In this document: positions 57,200-64,000 of the stretch, piece by piece | Layout of the letters: each line of letters opens with the position of its first letter | Position numbering within the stretch: the first letter of the stretch is position 1 | The notes under the pieces: model-generated | What the model was told of the DNA's origin: nothing | The model's database searches: none | The model's input: only the letters and a program-made list of their open reading frames with translations | Program-made: the position numbers and the translations under genes | Assembly: GCF_002783505.1 (NCBI RefSeq) | Contig: NZ_PFGL01000048.1 | Coordinates: 32,928 to 96,927 of the forward strand | Origin: Shewanella sp. CG12_big_fil_rev_8_21_14_0_65_47_15 | Lineage (GTDB): Bacteria > Pseudomonadota > Gammaproteobacteria > Enterobacterales > Shewanellaceae | Direction of reading: 5' to 3' | DNA: 64,000 nt

Positions 57200-58291
57200 T
57201 TATGCTTTATCGAGTAAATTGTACTTTTTCAGGATGCCACGCAGCTGGTGATAGCTTAATCCTAGAAGCTCCGCCGTCTTCTTCTGATTATACTGGCTGT
57301 TTGAGAGTGCCTGCTGAAGCAGGTCCATCTCGTACTTCTCCGTTTGCTCTTTGAAATCCAGCGGGAAATTAAAAGTATTCATAGCTGAATCATTGTTGGC
57401 AACCGCTGCCGATTCAAGTGCCGGCATAACTTGGGGCGTTCTGGCCACAGTCGTTGGCGCTACAGGGGGGAGTTGACGCTCGCGGGTTTTGACTCGCGTT
57501 TGAGGCCGATAGGGTGACGCAAAGGGGTCGAGGGTAATATGATCTATGGGGCGATTTTCACCGCCATTGCGATAGACGCTGCGCTCGACCACGTTTTTAA
57601 GTTCGCGGATATTCCCCGGCCAGTCGTGGGTCATTAATTGCTCGACCGCATGGGCGCTGAAACCGCTGAATAATTGCAGCTTTAATTGGCGCGCCATGCC
57701 AACGGCAAAGTATTCCGCCAGCGTCATGATGTCTTCTGGGCGACAACGTAGCGGTGGCAGCGTAATCACATCGAAGGCGAGTCTGTCTAATAAGTCGGCA
57801 CGAAATTCGCCTGCTTCGGCAAGGGCTGGTAGATCTTCATTGGCGGCACAGATTAAACGGACATCGGCCTGCACGGTTTTACTGCCGCCGACCCGCTCAA
57901 ATTCGCCATATTCAATGACGCGCAGGAGCTTTTCTTGGATAAGTCCGGAGGTATTGGCTAATTCGTCGAGGAATAAGGTGCCGCCGTCGGCGCGCTCAAA
58001 GCGACCTTCATGTTTGCCTTTGGCGCCGGTAAAGGCGCCAGACTCATGGCCAAACAATTCACTCTCGAGTAAATTTTCACTCAAAGATGAACAGTTTAGC
58101 TTAATAAAACTTTGATCCCAGCGCTTAGACAGATAATGTAAGCGTTCGGCAATCAGCTCTTTACCTGTGCCACGTTCACCAATAATCAGTACGGGTTTAG
58201 ACAGGGGCGCAATTTGCGACACATGTTCTAACACTTCGAGTAGGGCGTTAGATTGACCGATAAGGTTGTCTTGTTGAAATTTATTATCCAC
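57200..58291 (-). CDS. pspF: PspF, sigma54-dependent activator of the phage-shock operon
   Basis: 363 residues. AAA+ activator without a receiver domain, as expected for PspF: Walker A GERGTGKE, the sigma54-contact GAFTGA loop (ESGAFTGAKG), Walker B GGTLFLDEL, and a C-terminal Fis-type helix-turn-helix (QKKTAELLGLSYHQLRGIL). A Pro/Thr-rich linker (about 265-300) joins them. Divergent from pspA. Activates pspA from upstream sites and is inhibited by PspA. Confidence 0.95.
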   Translation of the reverse strand: MDNKFQQDNLIGQSNALLEVLEHVSQIAPLSKPVLIIGERGTGKELIAERLHYLSKRWDQSFIKLNCSSLSENLLESELFGHESGAFTGAKGKHEGRFERADGGTLFLDELANTSGLIQEKLLRVIEYGEFERVGGSKTVQADVRLICAANEDLPALAEAGEFRADLLDRLAFDVITLPPLRCRPEDIMTLAEYFAVGMARQLKLQLFSGFSAHAVEQLMTHDWPGNIRELKNVVERSVYRNGGENRPIDHITLDPFASPYRPQTRVKTRERQLPPVAPTTVARTPQVMPALESAAVANNDSAMNTFNFPLDFKEQTEKYEMDLLQQALSNSQYNQKKTAELLGLSYHQLRGILKKYNLLDKA

Positions 58292-58411
58292 GATATTTTT
58301 TAGTCTTTCGCGCTAAAAATTGGTGAAAATGATAATAAGTGGCTTGGAGCGTAAAAGGAAGTAAAAGTTAATTTTTTGTTTAACTTGCTGTATTTTAATA
58401 ATAATTAAAAG

Positions 58412-58428
58412 TTGGCACGGTTAGTGTA
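58412..58428 (+). promoter_or_regulatory. Sigma54-type promoter of pspA
   Basis: TTGGCACG (58412-58419), 4 bases, then GTGTA. The -24 element is perfect; the -12 element has GT in place of the usual GC. It lies 41 bases before the pspA ATG, in the pspF/pspA divergent region. Confidence 0.65.
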
Positions 58429-58468
58429 TTACCTTATACGAGACCAACATCAATTTGAGGATAGGATT

Positions 58469-59152
58469 ATGGGAATTTTCTCTCGTTTCGCCGATATCAT
58501 TAACTCTAATATCAGCGCATTGCTGGATAAAGCCGAAGACCCAGAAAAAATGGTTCGACTGATTATCCAAGAAATGGAAGACACACTCGTTGAAGTGCGT
58601 TCGACCTCAGCTAAAGTGTTAGCTGAAAAGAAAGAGCTGCAACGTCGTATCAATCGCGTGTTAGAGCAAGTGCAAGATTGGCAAGATAAGGCTGAACTGG
58701 CACTGTCGAAAGACCGTGAAGACTTAGCGAAAGCCGCTTTAGTTGAAAAGCAAAAAGCGACTGGTTTAGCAGACACGCTGAATCAAGAGTTAACTGTTAT
58801 TGATGAGCACATTGCACGCTTGAAAGATGAAGTGAGCATGCTGCAGGAAAAGCTGCTCGACGCTAAAGCACGCCAAAAGACCATTATTCTGCGCACTCAA
58901 ACCGCGTCATCGCGCTTAGAAGTGAAAAAGCAGTTAGATTCAAGCAAAATCGACAACGCTATGCTCAAGTTTGAACAATATGAGCGCCGTGTCGAAGGCT
59001 TAGAAGCCCAAGTTGAATCCTACGATCTTGGCGGCAAAAAGACCTTAGCCGATGAGTTTGCGGCGCTGGAAGCGGAAGACTCTGTGAATGCAGAACTGGC
59101 AGCGCTCAAAGCCAAGGTAAAAGCTAAAGCGCCAACTAAGTCAAAAGAATAA
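58469..59152 (+). CDS. pspA: PspA, phage-shock protein A
   Basis: 227 residues, almost entirely helical coiled coil, starting MGIFSRFADIINSNISALLDKAEDP, the amphipathic membrane-binding helix of PspA/IM30. It binds stressed inner membrane to hold the proton gradient and otherwise inhibits PspF. The frame opens at 58412, but ATAGGA before the ATG at 58469 and the conserved N-terminus set the start. Confidence 0.96.
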   Translation: MGIFSRFADIINSNISALLDKAEDPEKMVRLIIQEMEDTLVEVRSTSAKVLAEKKELQRRINRVLEQVQDWQDKAELALSKDREDLAKAALVEKQKATGLADTLNQELTVIDEHIARLKDEVSMLQEKLLDAKARQKTIILRTQTASSRLEVKKQLDSSKIDNAMLKFEQYERRVEGLEAQVESYDLGGKKTLADEFAALEAEDSVNAELAALKAKVKAKAPTKSKE

Positions 59153-59169
59153 CAATTCAGAGGTGAGTT

Positions 59170-59409
59170 ATGGATATGGACGTACTGATGGCGCCGATTA
59201 TTATTTTCATGGTGATAGTCGCGCCAATATGGTTAGTTCTTCATTATCGCAGTAAGCGACAAGTGAGCCAGGGACTCACTGAGGAAGAGTTTTCACAACT
59301 CAATGATTTGATTGCCAAAGCCGATAAAATGGCGGCACGTATCGAGACCTTAGAGGCCATTCTGGATACAGAATCGCCCGAATGGAGGGGGAAACATGAG
59401 AGGATCTAA
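59170..59409 (+). CDS. pspB: PspB, phage-shock protein B
   Basis: 79 residues: one N-terminal membrane helix (about 6-25, LMAPIIIFMVIVAPIWLVLH), then a helical cytoplasmic domain (LNDLIAKADKMAARIETLEAIL). With PspC it senses membrane stress and releases PspF. GAGGTG precedes the ATG at 59170; an ATG two codons later is also possible. Overlaps pspC by 14 bases. Confidence 0.94.
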   Translation: MDMDVLMAPIIIFMVIVAPIWLVLHYRSKRQVSQGLTEEEFSQLNDLIAKADKMAARIETLEAILDTESPEWRGKHERI

Positions 59410-59782
59410 TGGCCGTACTTTGTACCGCATTCCCCAGTCAGGCAAAATAGCGGGTGTATGCGCAGGGATTGCCGAGTACTTTGCGATTGAAACTTGGTTA
59501 GTGCGAGTACTGGCTGTGTCTATCTTCTTACTCGGCGGCTCAGGTGTGGTATTTATCATCTATGTCGCCTTGTGGGTGATTTTAGACATCAAACCACAAA
59601 AGTCGTACGATAGGGACGATATAGAGGTGAAGAAGAAGCCGTGGCAGTCGGGAGAACCCGCCAAGCAAGCGCTGAGCGACGTGAGTCGTCAATTTCGAAG
59701 TCTGGAAGTCAGGCTACAAAATTTAGAACGTCACGTCACCTCTGACAACTTTGATTTAAAAAGACAAATCAATAGTTTGTAA
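59396..59782 (+). CDS. pspC: PspC, phage-shock protein C
   Basis: 128 residues: PspC domain (TLYRIPQSGKIAGVCAGIAE, about 8-27), a membrane segment (VLAVSIFLLGGSGVVFIIYV) and a coiled C-terminal helix (VSRQFRSLEVRLQNLERHV). Partner of PspB and PspA. No pspD or pspE homologue follows; a hairpin lies 8 bases after the stop. Confidence 0.93.
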   Translation: MRGSNGRTLYRIPQSGKIAGVCAGIAEYFAIETWLVRVLAVSIFLLGGSGVVFIIYVALWVILDIKPQKSYDRDDIEVKKKPWQSGEPAKQALSDVSRQFRSLEVRLQNLERHVTSDNFDLKRQINSL

Positions 59783-59790
59783 CCCTTCTA

Positions 59791-59812
59791 AAGGGCGGCC
59801 ATGTCCGCCCTT
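59791..59812 (+). terminator. Terminator after pspC
   Basis: AAGGGCGG/CCGCCCTT with a 6-base loop and TTGTT. May allow read-through into ycjX. Confidence 0.7.
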
Positions 59813-59895
59813 GTTGCTTAATCTCTTGTCCATTCCAGTGTATAGTCAAGATCACTTAACATAAGTTAACATCATTCGACATAAGGGAAGTCTCT

Positions 59896-61356
59896 ATGGG
59901 AATGCTTGATGCCTCGCTCCATAAAATAACCCAAAAGGGCCAATCCCTGTTACATCGCACTGCGGACCGGCATTTACGTTTGGCGGTGACTGGGCTTTCT
60001 GGTGCGGGAAAAACCGCGTTTATTACCGGGTTAGTCAATCAGTTACTCAATTCTGGCCCCGTCTCAACCTTACCCCATGCCCGCAACAACAGCGCTTTGC
60101 CATTGTGGCAGGTGAGCCGCGATCAGCGTCTGCTCGGAGTTAAGCGTGCCATGCAGCCGGATCTGGAAATCGCCAGTTTTGATTATCAAGGCGCCATGTT
60201 AGCGCTCACTTCCAATCCTGCGACTTGGCCAGCTTCCACTCGCACGATTTCTGAATTACGCTTGGCGATAAAATACCAGCCGCAAAAGGGCTTACTGGCC
60301 AAGTTTTCTGATACCGCCACACTGTATTTGGACATAGTCGATTATCCCGGCGAATGGTTACTCGATTTACCTATGCTGCGCCAAGACTTCGTCACTTGGT
60401 GCCGTGCTCAACAAGTTCGCATCGAGAATCTTAAAAGCTCATCCTTGTATGCTGAGTTTGAACAATCTTTGATGTCATTGGATTTAGCCGCCAGCGCCGA
60501 TGAGCAGCAATTAAAGCTGATTGCCGATCAATATCAGTCATTACTCAACGATTTAGTGCACGTGCAAGGTTATTACCAAGCGCAGCCCGGACGCATGTTA
60601 TTGCCGGGCGAATGGCAGGGCGCTCCCTTATTGGCTTTTTTCCCCCTATTATTGGTTAATGATGAAAAGTTCGCTGAGTTTTCGCAAAGCGATAAACACA
60701 GTGGATTCCATGTACTGGAAAAACGTTATCAAGAATATGTCACTAAGGTGGTTAAGCCTTTCTATAAAAACCACTTTGCCGGTTTTGATCGGCAACTCGT
60801 GCTAGTAGACTGTTTTAGTGCGTTGAATCGCGGTAAAAAGCAATTTGAGGATATGGGCGCGGCGCTCAATGCCATTATGGAAAGCTTTCAGTTTGGCCAA
60901 TCGAGTTATTTACGGCGTTTATTTGCCCCCCGCATCGACCGTTTATTGTTTGCTGCGAGCAAGGTTGACCATGTGACCCGCGATCAGCAGAGCCATGTTT
61001 TATCCCTGTTGACCGATATGTTGAAACACAGCCAGCATTTTGCCAGTTTCGATGGTTGTAAAGTGGAGACGATGGCGATTAGCGCCATCAAAGCGACTCG
61101 CCATGGCATGGTAACAACCCAAGAGGGTGAGGTGGAAGTCGTGCAGGGAACGGGACTCAATGGCAAAGCCCTGACCTTGTTTCCAGGCGAAGTACCCACT
61201 CGCTTACCTGAACCCGATTTTTGGCGTGACCAAGGGTTTAACTTTATCGGCTTTGCACCGCCGAGCAATGTCAATGCTGACCCATCTCAAGTGCACTTTG
61301 ACCATATTCGTCTCGATCATCTGTTGCAGTATTTACTGGGAGATAAGTTGGAATGA
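59896..61356 (+). CDS. ycjX: YcjX, DUF463 P-loop protein
   Basis: 486 residues. GTPase/ATPase-like P-loop GLSGAGKT (33-40) and a G3-like DYPGEWLLDLPML (about 151-163). In E. coli ycjX-ycjF belongs to the PspF/sigma54 or related stress group near psp. The protein is predicted to be a membrane-associated P-loop NTPase; its precise role is not established. GGGAAG precedes the ATG at 59896, and it overlaps ycjF by 4 bases. Confidence 0.9.
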   Translation: MGMLDASLHKITQKGQSLLHRTADRHLRLAVTGLSGAGKTAFITGLVNQLLNSGPVSTLPHARNNSALPLWQVSRDQRLLGVKRAMQPDLEIASFDYQGAMLALTSNPATWPASTRTISELRLAIKYQPQKGLLAKFSDTATLYLDIVDYPGEWLLDLPMLRQDFVTWCRAQQVRIENLKSSSLYAEFEQSLMSLDLAASADEQQLKLIADQYQSLLNDLVHVQGYYQAQPGRMLLPGEWQGAPLLAFFPLLLVNDEKFAEFSQSDKHSGFHVLEKRYQEYVTKVVKPFYKNHFAGFDRQLVLVDCFSALNRGKKQFEDMGAALNAIMESFQFGQSSYLRRLFAPRIDRLLFAASKVDHVTRDQQSHVLSLLTDMLKHSQHFASFDGCKVETMAISAIKATRHGMVTTQEGEVEVVQGTGLNGKALTLFPGEVPTRLPEPDFWRDQGFNFIGFAPPSNVNADPSQVHFDHIRLDHLLQYLLGDKLE

Positions 61357-62612
61357 CGCTAAAGCTATCGGATAAGCCAAATGAGCAGGCCCCTAATTCT
61401 TCTGCGAACTCATTTAAACGCTCGGCTGAACAATCAGCTGAACAATCCATTGAACAACAGGCAGTTAAACAAAAGCCGCTGAAAAAGCAGCAGCTGTTTG
61501 ACCCACAAGTCGTACAGCTCAAACCCAGCAAAGAGGAACTCAAAGGGGCGAAAGCCTTTGATCCGCATACGCCTGTGCAACAAGTGGCTGCCGATATTGA
61601 GGAATTAATGGATGAGACGCTGTCTGCCCATCCAGAAATGATCGATGCTAAATCGGTATCGCCTCAGTTCGTCAAGTCACGCCCTTGGTCTTGGCTCGCT
61701 CGTCTGGCGGTAGCGAGTTTATTGCTGCTCGTGGTGGTTCAAACAGGATTAGGATTGAGGGATGCTTGGCTTGAGAGCCCTTGGTTGTTCAGTTTTTATG
61801 GTGTGGTGCTTGGGGTTGTCAGTGCGTGGGCATTGGCGGGCGCAGTCAGTGAATACTGTAAACTCAAGCGGCTTAAACAGGTCGCCGATACCCAAGAAAC
61901 GGGCGCTAGGCTGGCGCAGAGCATGCAAATGGGTGAGGCAGATAGCTTTATTGATAACATAGTGTGCCACTATGGCGACAGCCAAGGTTTGCAGCAACTT
62001 CGCCGCTCATTAAAAGATGAGCATAACGATGCCGAGAAAGTCTTGTTATTCGAGGACTTAGTGTTGACGGAGCGGGATGAGCTAGCAAAGAAAGTGGTGC
62101 GACGCTATGCGGCAGAGTCGGCAGTGCTACTGGCGGCCAGTCCGTTAGCCGTGCTCGATATGGCTATCATCCTATGGCGTAATCAACGTATGCTGCGTGA
62201 TGTCGCCCGCTGCTATGGCATTGAGTTAGGTTACTGGAGCCGGATTAAACTTATCCGCAGTATCATCATCAATATTATTTATGCGGGCACCAGTGAATTA
62301 GTTACCGATTTAGGGACACAGCTGTTATCGGTTGAAATGACAGGTAAATTGTCAGCTCGCTTGGCCCAAGGCTTAGGCGGCGGTATGTTAACTGCGCGCC
62401 TTGGATATCAAGCCATGGCGCTGTGTCGGCCGATTGTGTTTAGGGAAGAGCAAAGGCCTAAATTGTCTAAAGTGCATCAAGAATTGTTGATCGAGCTGAA
62501 GCAGTTTTCAGGCAAGCTGTTTACTAAGGAAGGTCGCGATGCATTAAAAGGCCAGTTCGTCGATGTTGATGACAAGGTCTCTCGTTCAGCTAAAGATAAA
62601 TCTAGAGAGTAA
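61353..62612 (+). CDS. ycjF: YcjF, DUF697 membrane protein
   Basis: 419 residues. The polar N-terminus has short Gln/Ser/Glu-rich repeats (AEQSAEQSIEQQ, about 25-36). Two membrane helices lie at about 115-133 and 143-165, and the DUF697 region (LDMAIILWRNQRMLRDVARC and the following GYWSRIKLI) is in the C-terminal half. Partner of YcjX by conserved adjacency; function unknown. ATG overlaps the ycjX stop. Confidence 0.88.
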   Translation: MTLKLSDKPNEQAPNSSANSFKRSAEQSAEQSIEQQAVKQKPLKKQQLFDPQVVQLKPSKEELKGAKAFDPHTPVQQVAADIEELMDETLSAHPEMIDAKSVSPQFVKSRPWSWLARLAVASLLLLVVVQTGLGLRDAWLESPWLFSFYGVVLGVVSAWALAGAVSEYCKLKRLKQVADTQETGARLAQSMQMGEADSFIDNIVCHYGDSQGLQQLRRSLKDEHNDAEKVLLFEDLVLTERDELAKKVVRRYAAESAVLLAASPLAVLDMAIILWRNQRMLRDVARCYGIELGYWSRIKLIRSIIINIIYAGTSELVTDLGTQLLSVEMTGKLSARLAQGLGGGMLTARLGYQAMALCRPIVFREEQRPKLSKVHQELLIELKQFSGKLFTKEGRDALKGQFVDVDDKVSRSAKDKSRE

Positions 62613-62935
62613 ATGCTATTTAATATCAAATGATTGACTGATTAAAGTCGTCAAAGTAGATGCGCTAATGGACTGGTTCCTTAGCGCATTTTTCATGAAT
62701 TTTTTGCAGGTAGCGAGTATGACAAAGTGCGACTGAAAAGTGTTATGTAACAAGTTAATTACACTTTGTGCACTGCTATTTTCGCCATGCTACTGGCTTA
62801 AGTGCTTGGCCGCGTTATGGTAGAGCTTATTCGATAGGGCTAATGTTTCTTATCTATAACACGGGCATTGAGCATCCCAAACGAACAATCAATTAAGAAC
62901 GGGAACCGCTCAATGCCAATTACAAGGAGCTAGGT
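62613..62935. other. Intergenic, terminator and mdeA promoter region
   Basis: 323 bases with the ycjF terminator at 62661-62693 and the upstream region of the methionine gamma-lyase-like gene. I saw no MetJ-type repeats and no gene. Confidence 0.5.
62661..62693 (+). terminator. Terminator of ycjXF
   Basis: TGCGCTAA/TTAGCGCA stem with a 12-base loop, then TTTTTC. Confidence 0.85.
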
Positions 62936-64000
62936 ATGCAAGATGAGTCAGGCAAGATGTGGAAAGCGGCAACACAGGTTATTCATGGCGGCCACGAACG
63001 GGAGGCATTTGGCGCCTTAGTGACGCCGCTTTATCAGAGTGCGACTTTTGTGTTTGAGTCTGCACAGCAAGGTGGTGAGCGATTTGCGGGTAATGAGCCG
63101 GGGTATATTTACACGCGCTTAGGTAATCCGACAACCGCCGAGCTTGAACGTAAAATGGCGATTTTAGAAGGTGCAGAGGCTGCCGCCGCAACGGCATCTG
63201 GTATGGGCGCGGTATCCGCCGCATTATTGGCTAACCTGCAAATGGGCGATCACTTAGTGGCGTCTAATGCCGTATACGGCTGTACTTTTGCCTTAATGAC
63301 GACGCAGTTTGCTCGCTTTGGTATTGAAGTATCCCTAGTGGATTTTTCATCTCTGGCAGACATTGAAGCGGCAATTAAAGCCAATACTAAGGTCATTTTC
63401 TGTGAAACCCCAGTCAATCCCCATTTGCAGGTGTTTGATTTAGCGGCAATTGCGAATATTGCCAAACGTCATCAGCTAGTGAGTATTGTCGACAATACCT
63501 TTATGACCCCATTACTGCAGCGGCCGCTGGATTTTGGTATCGATTTAGTGATCCACAGTGCGACTAAATACCTGAATGGTCATGGTGATGTGATTGCGGG
63601 GATAGTGTGTGGCAGTGAAGCACAACTCCATAAAGTGAAGTATGAAATCTTAAAAGACATTGGTGCTGTGATATCGCCCCACGATGCTTGGCTGATCTTG
63701 CGCGGCCTTAAAACCTTAGATGTGCGTTTGCAGCGCCATTGCGATAGTGCCCAGCGCGTGGCCGAGTTTTTGGCCGAACATCCCAGTATTAACCGGGTGT
63801 ATTATCCTGGGCTTAAATCTCATCAAGGACATAAATTCATTGGTAAGCAGATGAAACGTGCCGGAGGGGTGATCGCGTTTGAACTGGCGGCAAATTTAGA
63901 AGAAGCTATGGCCTTTGTGGGGCATTTAAGCTTGTTCTCTATTGCGGTGAGCTTAGGCGATGCTGAATCCCTGATCCAACATCCAGCGTCGATGACGCAC
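62936..64000 (+). CDS. Methionine gamma-lyase-like PLP enzyme (cut by window end)
   Basis: 355 codons are visible and the frame is still open at the window end. Cys/Met metabolism PLP family: VIHGGHEREAFGALVTPLYQSATF at the start (split as conserved motifs), YTRLGNPTTAELERKMAILE, and the PLP lysine in IHSATKYLNGHGDVIAGIV. The Cys in the VYGCTFALM segment (residue about 116) is the position that marks methionine gamma-lyases over cystathionine lyases. It would convert methionine to methanethiol, 2-oxobutyrate and ammonia. AAGGAG stands before the ATG at 62936. Cystathionine gamma-lyase or O-acetylhomoserine enzymes are less likely alternatives. Confidence 0.85.
   Translation, partial: MQDESGKMWKAATQVIHGGHEREAFGALVTPLYQSATFVFESAQQGGERFAGNEPGYIYTRLGNPTTAELERKMAILEGAEAAAATASGMGAVSAALLANLQMGDHLVASNAVYGCTFALMTTQFARFGIEVSLVDFSSLADIEAAIKANTKVIFCETPVNPHLQVFDLAAIANIAKRHQLVSIVDNTFMTPLLQRPLDFGIDLVIHSATKYLNGHGDVIAGIVCGSEAQLHKVKYEILKDIGAVISPHDAWLILRGLKTLDVRLQRHCDSAQRVAEFLAEHPSINRVYYPGLKSHQGHKFIGKQMKRAGGVIAFELAANLEEAMAFVGHLSLFSIAVSLGDAESLIQHPASMTH

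Overview
The window is chromosomal DNA of a Shewanella species, most likely near the S. oneidensis/S. baltica group. The main reason is the complete mtrDEF-omcA-mtrCAB cluster for extracellular electron transfer (17568-30516, all on the minus strand), followed by feoAB. The surrounding housekeeping order fits as well: glnS, miaE, lpxH, ppiB, cysS, folD, three tRNAs, tig-clpP-clpX-lon-hupB-ppiD, fabV-sapFDCBA, pspF/pspABC-ycjX-ycjF. I name no strain because no database search was possible.

Left part (1-17400): the end of a sugar MFS transporter; an AraC regulator with the AzlC/AzlD branched-chain amino acid exporter; a small membrane protein; an accessory stretch (about 3260-6520) holding a RelE/ParE-Phd/YefM toxin-antitoxin pair between two copies of a palindromic MITE-like repeat, a structured non-coding stretch, and an AT-rich two-gene cassette that looks like a membrane-active toxin with its membrane immunity protein; PanP-type aspartate decarboxylase; a D-glycerate module (kinase, GntP-type permease, CdaR/SdaR-type regulator) with a periplasmic catalase-like peroxidase inside it; a secreted M4 metalloprotease; a uracil-DNA-glycosylase-family protein; a small membrane protein.

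Centre (17500-33520): two paralogous sets of outer-membrane electron conduits. MtrD/MtrA are periplasmic decahemes, MtrE/MtrB are outer-membrane barrels with an N-terminal CXXC, and MtrF/MtrC/OmcA are surface decaheme lipoproteins. Together they carry 50 CXXCH motifs. They appear to form three transcription units: mtrDEF, omcA and mtrCAB. omcA and mtrC share a conserved upstream module that includes a CRP-like half-site, and a perfect CRP palindrome lies upstream of mtrD. The divergent feoAB operon, for ferrous iron import, has a strong Fur-box match and an FNR/CRP-type site near -41.5. Ferrous iron made by the Mtr system is thus next to the gene set that imports it.

Right part (33600-64000): translation and folding genes, a tRNA-Pro/Arg/His operon with a good sigma70 promoter, and the protein quality-control block tig-clpP-clpX-lon-hupB-ppiD with a sigma32-like promoter before lon. 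Next come fabV beside sapF (the place fabI holds in E. coli), the sapABCDF transporter with an altered Walker A in SapD, the phage-shock genes with a sigma54-type promoter, ycjX-ycjF, and a methionine gamma-lyase-like gene cut by the window end.

I saw no CRISPR array, transposase, integrase or prophage. The best candidates for something undescribed are the 5110-6521 cassette, the repeat-flanked toxin-antitoxin island, the shared omcA/mtrC promoter module, the MtrC/MtrF-like mosaic at the MtrC N-terminus, and the Lys-to-Arg change in SapD.
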